This document shows positions 44,650-52,788 of a DNA stretch of 64,000 bases, one piece after another (positions within the stretch are counted from its first letter, which is position 1; every line of letters begins with the position of its first letter). Made by a program: the position numbers and the translations under genes. The notes beneath the pieces were generated by a model. That model was not told the DNA's origin and did no database searches. It saw only the letters and a list, made by a program, of their open reading frames with translations. Source of the stretch: Massilia polaris (lineage in GTDB: Bacteria; Pseudomonadota; Gammaproteobacteria; Burkholderiales; Burkholderiaceae_D); the NCBI RefSeq assembly GCF_012927275.1, contig NZ_JABBGG010000002.1, positions 62,001-126,000 on the forward strand, in the 5' to 3' direction.

Positions 44650-45608
44650 CGGTACCTCCTGCGCAGGGCTTGTTCGGCGATGCGCGTGCCGGTCTGCCAC
44701 AGCGACGACGACAGCAGCGGCGGTTGCGGTTGCGCGGCAGCGGCAGCGAGGCCAGTGAAGCCGCGCGTGGTGAAGGCGTCGCGCCGCCGGTCGAGGAACT
44801 TGCACAGTTGATGGAAGCGCTTCAGCACGACCTTGTCGGCGCGGTCCTTGCGCTTGTTCAGCAGTTCGAAGCCGTGCGACAGGATCACGAAATCGGTATC
44901 GCCACGCTCCGCCGCCTGCAGCAGCAGGCCTTCGATTTCACCATGCGAGCAGGCCGTCAGCTGGACGTGGCGCAGCTTGCGGGTACCGTCCATGAACACC
45001 GTCATCGGGTATTCATGCACGCCGCCGCAGGCGAAAGGCGCGGTGGCGAGTTCGCCCGGCAGCACGCCGCTGTCCGGGCCGAACAGGGTGGCGTTGTAGC
45101 TGCTGTCGAACGGAATGCCGTTGGCCGCCAGCGCGCCGATGGTGTCGCGGTTGAAACCGAAGCTGCCGGCGCGGAAAGCGTCAGGGCGCCTCGCCCCGGC
45201 GCGCTCCAGCATGCCGGCTCCCTGCGCTATCAGGCTGGTTTGTTCGGCCAGGGTGTAATAGCGCAGGTGCTGGCGCTTCGATGTCACGTCCGGCAGCAGC
45301 GGTGTGCGCGCCTCGTCCACCCATTCGGTGTGCAGGTGCAGCTGGACTTCCTGGCCGGCGGACTGGATCAAGCCGACGATATCGGCCAGCGGCTGGGGGC
45401 CGAAACGCGCCGAGAACAAGGGCTCGACAAAGAACACCGCGTCGAGCCCATGCTCGTTGAGCACGTTCAGCTGGTAGGGGATGCCGAAGCCGCCCTGCGC
45501 CGTGTCGCCGTAGATGTACTTGCGCATCGCCTGCGCGAACCTGCGGTCGATATCGGTCCAGCCGTCGCACCACAGCTCGACGTCCACCGTGATGAACACA
45601 TTCACCAT
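44646..45608 (-). CDS. Polysaccharide deacetylase-like protein (NodB fold)
   Basis: 320 aa. The NodB-type catalytic Asp is in VFITVDVELWCDGW (about 3-16), and metal-binding histidines are likely in EVQLHLHTEWVD (about 88-99). Segments FRAGSFGFNRDTIGALAANG and FVILSHGFELLN fit the rest of the fold. No signal peptide, so it would act in the cytoplasm, on a lipid-linked or nucleotide-linked sugar before export. It overlaps the genes on both sides (4 and 7 bp). Confidence 0.82.
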   Translation of the reverse strand: MVNVFITVDVELWCDGWTDIDRRFAQAMRKYIYGDTAQGGFGIPYQLNVLNEHGLDAVFFVEPLFSARFGPQPLADIVGLIQSAGQEVQLHLHTEWVDEARTPLLPDVTSKRQHLRYYTLAEQTSLIAQGAGMLERAGARRPDAFRAGSFGFNRDTIGALAANGIPFDSSYNATLFGPDSGVLPGELATAPFACGGVHEYPMTVFMDGTRKLRHVQLTACSHGEIEGLLLQAAERGDTDFVILSHGFELLNKRKDRADKVVLKRFHQLCKFLDRRRDAFTTRGFTGLAAAAAQPQPPLLSSSLWQTGTRIAEQALRRRYR

Positions 45609-46564
45609 GTGGCATCCCGAGCCGGATCAGCCAGTGCGCCCAGCGCGCAGCCGAATTTCGGGTCGAGCGCGGCGCCGCGCCCGAAGCGGCGCCGCTTGCC
45701 GGCAACGGCGGCCAGTACCGAATACGACATCCACCACATGACTGCGCGGCGCTGCGCTTCGCTGGTGTCTCCGTAAGCGGCCAGGAACACATCCAGCAGG
45801 CGGTCGAGGCTTGTCGCATGGGCCGGATAGCGGCGCAATGTCAGCAGCAGGTCGGACAGGTACTGGGCAATGTCCATCGCGCCAGGATTGACGTTGCGGA
45901 TGCTGGCGTCGATGCCGTACACGCCTGCCTCGGTCCAGATCAGGTTGGCCGGCTTGAAGTCGCCGTGCAGCGGCGCAGGCTGGATACCCGACTCGGAAAC
46001 CAGCGGCAGCGCGGCGCGCATGGCGTCGAGGGCCTGCGCCACCAGCGCGCTTTCACTGCGCCATGCGCTGCAGTCGGCCTCGATCCGCGCGAACATGGCG
46101 GGGTAGTCGCGGCCGGCCGACAGCCCTGTTACCGGCAAGTCGTGCAGTGCGCGCAGCCACTTTGCCGACTCGGCGATACATTGTTCGACCAGCGCCGCGT
46201 CGCCGCACTGCTGCATTTTCGCGTCGAGCGTGTCGCCTGCCAGGTACTGCATCGAGAACGCGCGCTTGCCGGCGCAATACAGGTACGGCCGCGGCATCCG
46301 CAATGCGGGCGGCTTGTCGGTTGTCAGGAATATCCGTTCCAGCGTGGCGAATTCATTCACGCAGGTGCGCTGCGAGGCCGCGCCCGAACGATAGTAGCGC
46401 TTCAGGAACTGGACCCCGCCGCACGCGCGGCAATGGGCCACGGCGGCGCAGGAATTCAGGCGCAAGCGCGCATGCAAGATCCGCCAGTCCGCGCGCTGCC
46501 CGCAGTGGAAGCATGCAAGCCCCCAAAAACTATTCCGTCGAAAAATATAGCGAAGCATGGGCAT
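45602..46564 (-). CDS. Kinase-fold (APH-like) protein with N-terminal Cys-pair ribbon
   Basis: 320 aa. The C-terminal part carries the aminoglycoside-phosphotransferase-type catalytic loop HGDFKPANLIW and the metal-binding YGIDAS (about 200-225), so ATP-dependent phosphorylation is expected. N-terminal residues 18-48 hold two CXXC pairs (Cys18/21, Cys45/48), which look like a zinc ribbon. The start ATG 46564 is 8 bp after the upstream stop codon. Substrate unknown; a sugar or an amine metabolite of this locus is plausible. It overlaps the deacetylase gene by 7 bp. Confidence 0.7.
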   Translation of the reverse strand: MPMLRYIFRRNSFWGLACFHCGQRADWRILHARLRLNSCAAVAHCRACGGVQFLKRYYRSGAASQRTCVNEFATLERIFLTTDKPPALRMPRPYLYCAGKRAFSMQYLAGDTLDAKMQQCGDAALVEQCIAESAKWLRALHDLPVTGLSAGRDYPAMFARIEADCSAWRSESALVAQALDAMRAALPLVSESGIQPAPLHGDFKPANLIWTEAGVYGIDASIRNVNPGAMDIAQYLSDLLLTLRRYPAHATSLDRLLDVFLAAYGDTSEAQRRAVMWWMSYSVLAAVAGKRRRFGRGAALDPKFGCALGALADPARDATW

Positions 46565-46572
46565 GGGCTAGC

Positions 46573-48423
46573 TTATGCTGCCGCGCGCCGCTGCTGGAAC
46601 CACTGTTCCATCATCATCAACACCCACACCATGGTGCCGTGATAGCCCGCGTGCTCCTTCAGGTGGTGACCGACCAGCTGGTCGATGAACTCGGGACGCA
46701 CGATGTTACGCGCTTTCAGGTCGGTCAGGCTGTCGATCGCCAGTTGCTGGAGCGGCTTGTGGTGCTGCAGCCAGACCCCGAACGGCAGGCCGAAGCCATG
46801 CTTTTGCTTGTTGATGATTTCGTCCGGCAGGAAGCCGCGCAGCGACTCCTTGAAGAAGTAGCGCAGCTTGGTGCCGTTGAGCTTCTGCTGCGGAGTCAGC
46901 CGCGAAGCGAAGGCCACCATCTCGTCATTGAGGAACGGGAAAGCGACTTCGATGCCGGCCAGCTCGCACGCCTTCGATACCTTCGGCAGGTCGTTATCGG
47001 CCAGCGTCACCTTCAGGTCGAGCTCCAGCATGCGGTTGATCAGGCTCTTCGCCTCGCTGCGGCCGTAGGTTTCCACCAGACCGGCCAGCGGCGCGGCGCT
47101 GTTGGTGGTCGCCAGGAAGTCGGCAGTGAACACTTCCTTCGCGCCATAGCGCTCGAGCAGGTTGTAGGTCTCCAGGCGCGCCGGCATTGGCACAGAGGCC
47201 TGCTGGATGTAGCTGCGCGCCTTGCGCACCACATTGATCAGGTGCCCGCCCGGCATGTTGAACACTGCCGGTTCGAGCAGGGCCTTGCGCACCAGGCTCG
47301 GTACCCGTCCGTACAGCGCGAAGATATGCTGCTTCGAGTAGCGTTCATTACCGCCGAACAGTTCATCGCCGCCGTCGCCTCCGAAGATGCGGCCGATGCC
47401 GTCCGCCTTGGCCATGCGCGCGCAATAGAACGCCGGGACCGCGGAGGCATTGCCGAACGGCTGGTCGAACACGCTGGCGATCTGCGGGATCGCGGCGACC
47501 ACGTCGTCCGGCGTCACATAGTATTCATGGTGGGTGGTACCGAAATGGCGCGATGCGATGCGCGCGAACGCCATTTCGTCGTAGCCCTGGGCTTCGAACC
47601 CGATCGAATAGGTGTCGGCGCCCTTGCCCGCCACTTCGCACATGACGCCGGCGATGGTGGAGCTGTCGGTGCCGCCGCTGAGGAAGGCGCCGACCTTGCG
47701 CCCGCCCATGCTGTCCTTGACGCTGCTGCGCAGGACCGCGCGGAATTCCTGGCGCAGGTCGGCCATCGAGCGCTTGCCGTCTTCATCGAACTGGGCGCGC
47801 CAGTAAGCGGCGGTGGCCGCCTTGCCGCGCTTGAAGTGCAGGTATTCTCCCGGCAGCAGGCGCTGCTGGTTCTGGTACACGGTGTCCGGACCCGGCACCA
47901 TATGGAAGAAGGTGTAGTTGTACAGGCCCTGGTGGTCGAGCCGGGCCGGGGTCAGCGGATGGCGCAGGATCACGTCGGCCGACGAACCGAACACCAGCGC
48001 CTCCCCCGCCACCTGGTAGAGCACGGGAACGGTGCCCATGCGGTCGCACGCCAGCAGCGTTTCGCCCGCGTCCTCGTCGATGATGCACAGCGCGAACCCG
48101 CCCGACAGCGCGGCGCAGACCTGCTGCGCGCCTTCGCGCCAGCGCGCCGCCAGCACCTGGCCGGCGCCGTGGATGCGCGCCTGTTCGGCCAGTTCCGGGT
48201 CGCGCAGCTTGACTTCGCCCCAGACCGCGAGCAGCAGCTTGTCCTGCTGGTACAGCAGCGCCTGGTCGGCGGCAGCCGCCACCGCCACCGCGCTGCGGCC
48301 GCGCTGGATCGACGCCAGCGGCGCCCGGTCGAAACGCGCCAGTGGTGCGCCCATCTCTTCGGCCAACCGGCGGTTTTCCGCGGCGCCGCCGCCATAGCCC
48401 ATCCAACCGCATATACCACTCAT
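46573..48423 (-). CDS. Asparagine-synthase-like amidoligase with degenerate glutaminase domain
   Basis: 616 aa. The C-terminal ATP-dependent synthetase domain is intact: SGGTDSS at 249-255 (pyrophosphate loop) and GGDGGDELFGG. The N-terminal Ntn glutaminase domain is present in outline but its site is lost. The start reads MSGICGW, so no Cys follows the initiator Met (the only nearby Cys is residue 5). The usual RGPD loop is absent, and the NGEIYN oxyanion motif reads WGEVKL (68-73). It would therefore use ammonia or another amine, as beta-lactam synthetase-type relatives do. It lies between the PLP decarboxylase (76 bp) and the kinase-like gene (8 bp). Confidence 0.78.
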   Translation of the reverse strand: MSGICGWMGYGGGAAENRRLAEEMGAPLARFDRAPLASIQRGRSAVAVAAAADQALLYQQDKLLLAVWGEVKLRDPELAEQARIHGAGQVLAARWREGAQQVCAALSGGFALCIIDEDAGETLLACDRMGTVPVLYQVAGEALVFGSSADVILRHPLTPARLDHQGLYNYTFFHMVPGPDTVYQNQQRLLPGEYLHFKRGKAATAAYWRAQFDEDGKRSMADLRQEFRAVLRSSVKDSMGGRKVGAFLSGGTDSSTIAGVMCEVAGKGADTYSIGFEAQGYDEMAFARIASRHFGTTHHEYYVTPDDVVAAIPQIASVFDQPFGNASAVPAFYCARMAKADGIGRIFGGDGGDELFGGNERYSKQHIFALYGRVPSLVRKALLEPAVFNMPGGHLINVVRKARSYIQQASVPMPARLETYNLLERYGAKEVFTADFLATTNSAAPLAGLVETYGRSEAKSLINRMLELDLKVTLADNDLPKVSKACELAGIEVAFPFLNDEMVAFASRLTPQQKLNGTKLRYFFKESLRGFLPDEIINKQKHGFGLPFGVWLQHHKPLQQLAIDSLTDLKARNIVRPEFIDQLVGHHLKEHAGYHGTMVWVLMMMEQWFQQRRAAA

Positions 48424-48499
48424 CGTCCCGCTCCGGTCGCATCAATCATGTCTTGTCCTCTTGCAGGGTAGGCCGCCAGCTGTATTCAATAGGGGCAAC

Positions 48500-49735
48500 T
48501 CAGACCAGGGCTTCGCGCGCGCCCGGATGGCTGAGGAAGGCCGCCGGACTGGCGGTCATGCCATAGGCGCCGGACTGGAACACCACCACCAGGTCGCCCG
48601 GTTCGGCGGCCGCCAGTTCCATCTGATCGGCCAGCAGGTCGAGCGGCGTGCACAGCGGGCCGACCACCGAGACCGTCTCGCGCCGCGCGGCATTCATCTT
48701 GTTGCCGACCGCGACCGGGTAATTCTTGCGGATCACCTGGCCGAAGTTGCCCGAGGCCGCCAGGTGATGGTGCAGGCCGCCATCGGTGACGAGGAACACC
48801 TGCCCGCGCGAGACCTTGCGCTCGATCACGCGGCACACATACACGCCGGCCTCGGCCACCAGGTAGCGCCCCAGCTCGATCACGATCTTCGCTTCCGGCA
48901 GGGCGCGCTTCACGTCCGGCACCAGGCGCTTCAGGTTGGCGCCCACCGCTTCCAGGTCGAGCCGTCCTTCGCCGGGGAAGTAGGGAATGCCGAAACCGCC
49001 ACCGATGTTCAGCGACAGCACCGGCGTGCGCGCATGCGCGGCCAGCCGGATCGCCAGCGCGAAGGTCTTTTCGTGCGCGTCCTGCAGCGATTCCGCCTTC
49101 AGGTTCTGCGAGCCGCTGTAAATGTGGAAGCCCTGGAACGCGAGGCCCAGTTCGGCCAGGCGCGCCAGCATCTCCGGCACCATTTCGGCGTCGACGCCGA
49201 ACTGCTTCGGCCCCCCGCCCATCTTCATGCCCGACGATTTCAGTTCGAAGTCCGGGTTCACGCGGATCGCGACTTTCGGCACGATGCCAAGGCGGCGGCC
49301 GAACACGGCGATGCGTTCCATCTCGAAGGCCGACTCCATGTTCAGCACGACGCCGGCGGCGATCGCGGTGGTCAGGTCGGTGTCGCTCTTGCCCGGGCCG
49401 GCAAAGCTGATCTCGCCCGGCGCGAAGGGCGTGTCCAGCGCGACCTGCATCTCGCCGCCGGAGGCGATGTCGAGGCCGTCGACCAGGCCGGCCATGTGCT
49501 GCACCACGGCCGGCATCGGGTTCGCCTTCATCGCGTAGTGCAGGTGGATTTCCGGCGGCAGGTGGCGGCGCAGTTCGCCCACGCGTGCGGTCAGCTTGCT
49601 GCGGTCATACGCGTAAAACGGCGTCGCCCCGATGCGTTCGGCCAGCCGGGGAAGCGGCACGCCGCCGACCACCAGTGACCCGTTGTCGACGGCGAACTGG
49701 ATCATTGGCGCATGCTGTGGGCGTGTCGGGTTCAT
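48500..49735 (-). CDS. PLP-dependent decarboxylase, exosortase A system-associated
   Basis: 411 aa. A fold-type III decarboxylase of the ornithine/diaminopimelate decarboxylase family. The PLP-binding Lys70 is in HYAMKANP, the glycine-rich phosphate loop is in NIGGGFGIPYF, and the conserved Cys is in VGPLCTPLD. It matches the exosortase A-associated branch (TIGR03099). The substrate is unknown; the neighbouring ligase and carrier protein suggest a carrier-bound amino acid. The start overlaps the ligase stop as ATGA. Confidence 0.88.
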   Translation of the reverse strand: MNPTRPQHAPMIQFAVDNGSLVVGGVPLPRLAERIGATPFYAYDRSKLTARVGELRRHLPPEIHLHYAMKANPMPAVVQHMAGLVDGLDIASGGEMQVALDTPFAPGEISFAGPGKSDTDLTTAIAAGVVLNMESAFEMERIAVFGRRLGIVPKVAIRVNPDFELKSSGMKMGGGPKQFGVDAEMVPEMLARLAELGLAFQGFHIYSGSQNLKAESLQDAHEKTFALAIRLAAHARTPVLSLNIGGGFGIPYFPGEGRLDLEAVGANLKRLVPDVKRALPEAKIVIELGRYLVAEAGVYVCRVIERKVSRGQVFLVTDGGLHHHLAASGNFGQVIRKNYPVAVGNKMNAARRETVSVVGPLCTPLDLLADQMELAAAEPGDLVVVFQSGAYGMTASPAAFLSHPGAREALV

Positions 49736-51327
49736 TCTGTGTTACCCATAAAAGTGTGTTCGTATTGCTGGCTCAGGAGCTTGCGGTCGATCTTGCCGTT
49801 CGGGTTGCGCGGCAGGCGTTCCTGGGCGATCACGATCTTGGCCGGCCACATGTAGGCCGGCAGGTGCGGCTTGCAGGCGCTGAGCAGCGAGGCAGCGGTC
49901 ATGCCGCTGCCTTCGCGCGGCCACGCGATCACGATGATGGCCTGGCCCAGGCTCGGGTGCGACACGCCGATCGCGGCGGCCTCGCCCACGTGTTCGCGCG
50001 CGTACACGACTTCCTCGACTTCACTCGGGCTGACCCGGTAGCCGGAGGTCTTGATCATTTCGTCGGCGCGGCTCAGGAAGTACAGGAAGCCTTCCTCGTC
50101 GCGGCGCACGGTGTCGCCCGACCACACCGCCATTTCGGTCAGCACCAGGCCGTGCTGCTTCGAGGTGAACGGCTTGAAGCGCTCGGCAGTCTTGGCCGGG
50201 TCGTTCCAGTAGCCCAGCGATACCAGCGCGCCGCGATGCACCAGTTCGCCCGGCTCGTTGGCGTCGCACTCGGTGCCGTCGGGGCGCAGCACCATGACTT
50301 CGGCGTTCGGGATCGCCTTGCCCATCGAATCGGGGCGGCGGTCGAGTTCATCCGGCGGCAGGTAGGTCGAGCGGAAGGCCTCGGTCAGTCCGTACATCAG
50401 GAACGGGCGCGCGCCCGGCAGCGCGCGGCGCAGGGCGTCGAGCGTCGGACGCTGCATGGCGCCGCCGGAATTGGTCAGGTAGCGCAGCGTGCAGTTTTCC
50501 GGCCAGGCCAGGCCGGCCAGCTGGATCCACAGCGGCGGCACCGCCGCCAGGCCGGTGATGCGCTCGGCTTCCACCGCGCGCACGACGTCGCGCGCCAGCA
50601 GGTGGTTGATCAGCACCGCGGTGGCGCCGGCCTTGAAGGAGGTGGTCAGCTGGCTGAGGCCATAGTCGAAGCTGAGCGGCAGCACGGCCAGGATGCGGTC
50701 CTGCGGGACGTTCTCCAGGTAGGTCGACACGCTGTTGGCGCCGGCCACCATGTTACGGTGCGACAGCACCACGCCCTTCGGGCGGCCGGTGCTGCCCGAG
50801 GTGTACAGGATCGCCGCCATGTCGGTGTCGATCACCCGGTGCGGCATCGGGGGCGACTGCGGCGCGGCCATCAGCGCGGCCCACGCCAGCACTGCCACGC
50901 CAGCGGGCAGCTCCGGCAGCTCACCCGATGCGTCGCCGGTGACCACCACCACGTCCAGGTCCGGACATTCGGCCAGCACCGGCGCCAGCGTGTGCAGGCG
51001 GTCGGCCGAGGTGACCAGCACGCGCACATTGCAGTCGTTGAGAATGTAGCCGACCTGCTCCGGACGCAGCAGCGGGTTGACCGGAACAAAGGTCGCGCCG
51101 GCGGCGGCGGCGCCGAACATGGCAGCGACGTTTTCGATGTTCTTCTCAAGGTAGACCGCCACGCGCTCGCCGCGCCCGAGGCCCTGCAGCAGCAGGTTGT
51201 GGGCGACCTTGCGCACCGCGCCGGCCAGCGTCGCGTAGTCGAGACGTGCGGCGCCGTAGACCAGGGCCTCGGCGGCGGGAGTGCGGGCCGCCGAGTTGAA
51301 AATGAATTGGTGGATTAGATCACTCAT
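49732..51327 (-). CDS. AMP-forming acyl-CoA/acyl-carrier ligase, exosortase A system-associated
   Basis: 531 aa. An ANL-family adenylate-forming enzyme: P-loop-like AAILYTSGSTGRPKG, YGLTEAFRSTYLPP, SGDTVRRDEEGFLYFLSRADE and the C-terminal catalytic lysine in NPNGKIDRKLL. It matches the exosortase A-associated type (TIGR03098). It could load a carboxylic or amino acid onto the carrier protein at 51704 or onto CoA. It is the first gene of the minus-strand operon, with the divergent promoter region behind it. Confidence 0.88.
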   Translation of the reverse strand: MSDLIHQFIFNSAARTPAAEALVYGAARLDYATLAGAVRKVAHNLLLQGLGRGERVAVYLEKNIENVAAMFGAAAAGATFVPVNPLLRPEQVGYILNDCNVRVLVTSADRLHTLAPVLAECPDLDVVVVTGDASGELPELPAGVAVLAWAALMAAPQSPPMPHRVIDTDMAAILYTSGSTGRPKGVVLSHRNMVAGANSVSTYLENVPQDRILAVLPLSFDYGLSQLTTSFKAGATAVLINHLLARDVVRAVEAERITGLAAVPPLWIQLAGLAWPENCTLRYLTNSGGAMQRPTLDALRRALPGARPFLMYGLTEAFRSTYLPPDELDRRPDSMGKAIPNAEVMVLRPDGTECDANEPGELVHRGALVSLGYWNDPAKTAERFKPFTSKQHGLVLTEMAVWSGDTVRRDEEGFLYFLSRADEMIKTSGYRVSPSEVEEVVYAREHVGEAAAIGVSHPSLGQAIIVIAWPREGSGMTAASLLSACKPHLPAYMWPAKIVIAQERLPRNPNGKIDRKLLSQQYEHTFMGNTE

Positions 51328-51703
51328 CGCTACCTTGCAGGAGTATGGAATTAACGCAAAATTGCAGTCAAAGCAGCCACGCCCGGCGCATCAGCCAATG
51401 AGCATTTTAACATTGACCACTGGAAAAAAAGTAATTATAGTTTATATTATGCTATCTAAAAATGCTTGCGCAATTGAATCGGTGCGGACCCCGGACACCC
51501 TTCCGACTGCTTTGTATTGTAGAGGGAACAGCGGCCTCCGCGAAGGACTGATGCTGTTGTCACGACGCCGCATCGCGCCGCCATTCGATTGCGACCGCGC
51601 AATGAGTGCTGAATGCCCCTCATAGTAATCGCCTACAATGCTGAGTGAACCCGCGCCGATCGCGGCGCCACCAATCAAACCGGCATTCCCTCAGGAGAAA
51701 TCG
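51328..51703. other. Divergent promoter region and AT-rich island between the two operons
   Basis: 376 bp without a gene. Positions about 51405-51475 are strongly AT-rich (GTAATTATAGTTTATATTAT), against a GC-rich background, and hold the plus-strand promoter. The rest, 51448-51703, would be the carrier-protein leader, which contains several GC-rich inverted repeats (for example near 51654-51670) and a second -10-like TACAAT at 51634-51639. No sigma-54 element with correct spacing was found on either strand. Confidence 0.55.
51413..51441 (+). promoter_or_regulatory. Strong predicted sigma-70 promoter of the carrier-protein operon
   Basis: TTGACC (51413-51418), an exact 17-bp spacer and TATAGT (51436-51441). 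It lies in an AT-rich island and points to the carrier protein and hydrolase genes; predicted start near 51448, giving a leader of about 255 nt. Confidence 0.6.
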
Positions 51704-51952
51704 ATGTATCTGGACGAATTGAAGAACGTGCTCGCCGATGTACTGAGCCTTGGCGCCGCCAAGGACCGGCTGAAGCCGGAAACCCCGCTGCTGGGCAGCA
51801 TTCCGGAGCTCGACTCCATGGCCGTGGTCCACCTGATCGGGGCACTCGAAGAGCGTTTCGGCATCGTTGTCGACGACGATGAAATCAGCGCCAGCACCTT
51901 CGCAACCCTTGGCAGCCTGAACGACTTCGTCGCCTCCAAACTGGCTCAATGA
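51704..51952 (+). CDS. Acyl carrier protein, exosortase A system-associated
   Basis: 82 aa from ATG 51704 with an AGGAG site. The phosphopantetheine attachment serine is Ser38 in PELDSMAVV (usual motif DSL). The four-helix ACP pattern is clear (DELKNVLADVLSL, VVHLIGALEERFGI, DDDEISASTFATLGSLNDFV). It would hold the substrate activated by the ligase at 49732-51327. It overlaps the next gene in an ATGA. Confidence 0.92.
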   Translation: MYLDELKNVLADVLSLGAAKDRLKPETPLLGSIPELDSMAVVHLIGALEERFGIVVDDDEISASTFATLGSLNDFVASKLAQ

Positions 51953-52788
51953 CCCGTTCGCCTGGCAGCCCGCGCGCGCAGCCCTTCTTCCTGGACACGG
52001 GTTCGGGACCGAAATTTTCGCTGTACCACCCGGCGCACGGCAGCTGCCGCGGCGCGCTGGTGTACGTCCATCCGTTCGCCGAAGAGATGAACAAGTCGCG
52101 GCGCATGGCGGCACTGCAGTCGCGCGCGCTGGCTGAATCCGGCATCGCCGTGCTGCAGCTGGACCTGTCCGGCTGCGGCGACAGCGCCGGCGATTTCGAG
52201 GATGCGCGGCTGGCGCTGTGGCGCGAGGACATCAAAGCCGGCGCCGCCTGGCTGTCGCAACGGCTCGGGCGCCCGGTGGGGATGTGGGGATTGCGCCTCG
52301 GCGCCCTGCTGGCGCTCGATTATGCGCGCAACACCCCTGAGTGCCCTTACGTGCTGCTGTGGCAGCCGGTGCAGCAGGGCAGCAGCGTGCTGACCCAGTT
52401 CCTGCGGCTGAAGGTGGCCAGCGAACTGGGCGGCGAGCCGGGCGCGGCTGGACGGTCCACCAGGGCCCTGCGCGAAAGCCTGCGCGAAGGCAATGTACTG
52501 GAAATCGCCGGCTACCGGCTGCACCCTGCCCTGGCCGACGACCTCGACTCGCTCGAGATCACTGCGCTGGCCGATACTGCCTGCCCGATCCACTGGTTCG
52601 AGGTGGCGGGCGCCGCCACCTCGCTGGCGCCAGTCAGCGCGCGCATCGTCGCGGCGATCGAAGCCGCGGGAACCGCCGTGCACCTCCAGATGGTCGCCGG
52701 TCCCACCTTCTGGGCGACCCAGGAAATCGAAGAAGCGCCGGAGCTGGTCGACGCCACCGTCCGGATGTTCGCCACGGCCAGCGCATGA
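51949..52788 (+). CDS. Exosortase A-associated hydrolase 2 (nucleophile replaced)
   Basis: 279 aa, alpha/beta-hydrolase fold. The strand motifs VYVHPFAEEMNKSRR and LDLSGCGDSAGDF are present. The nucleophile elbow, normally GxSxG, reads GLRLG with Arg116 where the Ser should be, so classical ester hydrolysis is unlikely. I believe this is usual for the family (TIGR03101), whose function is unknown. It overlaps the carrier gene (ATGA) and the next hydrolase gene (ATGA), so all three are tightly coupled. Confidence 0.85.
   Translation: MTRSPGSPRAQPFFLDTGSGPKFSLYHPAHGSCRGALVYVHPFAEEMNKSRRMAALQSRALAESGIAVLQLDLSGCGDSAGDFEDARLALWREDIKAGAAWLSQRLGRPVGMWGLRLGALLALDYARNTPECPYVLLWQPVQQGSSVLTQFLRLKVASELGGEPGAAGRSTRALRESLREGNVLEIAGYRLHPALADDLDSLEITALADTACPIHWFEVAGAATSLAPVSARIVAAIEAAGTAVHLQMVAGPTFWATQEIEEAPELVDATVRMFATASA

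Noticed and set aside
46063-48471. An 802-codon plus-strand frame opposite the amidoligase
   Set aside because: Composition is Arg/Ala/Gln/His-rich and low complexity; the minus-strand gene is a recognisable enzyme, so this is a shadow.
51328-51703. Sigma-54 promoter driven by PrsR in the divergent operon region
   Set aside because: No GG-N10-GC element with correct spacing was found on either strand; TGCAGTCAAAGCAGCC has an 11-bp gap.
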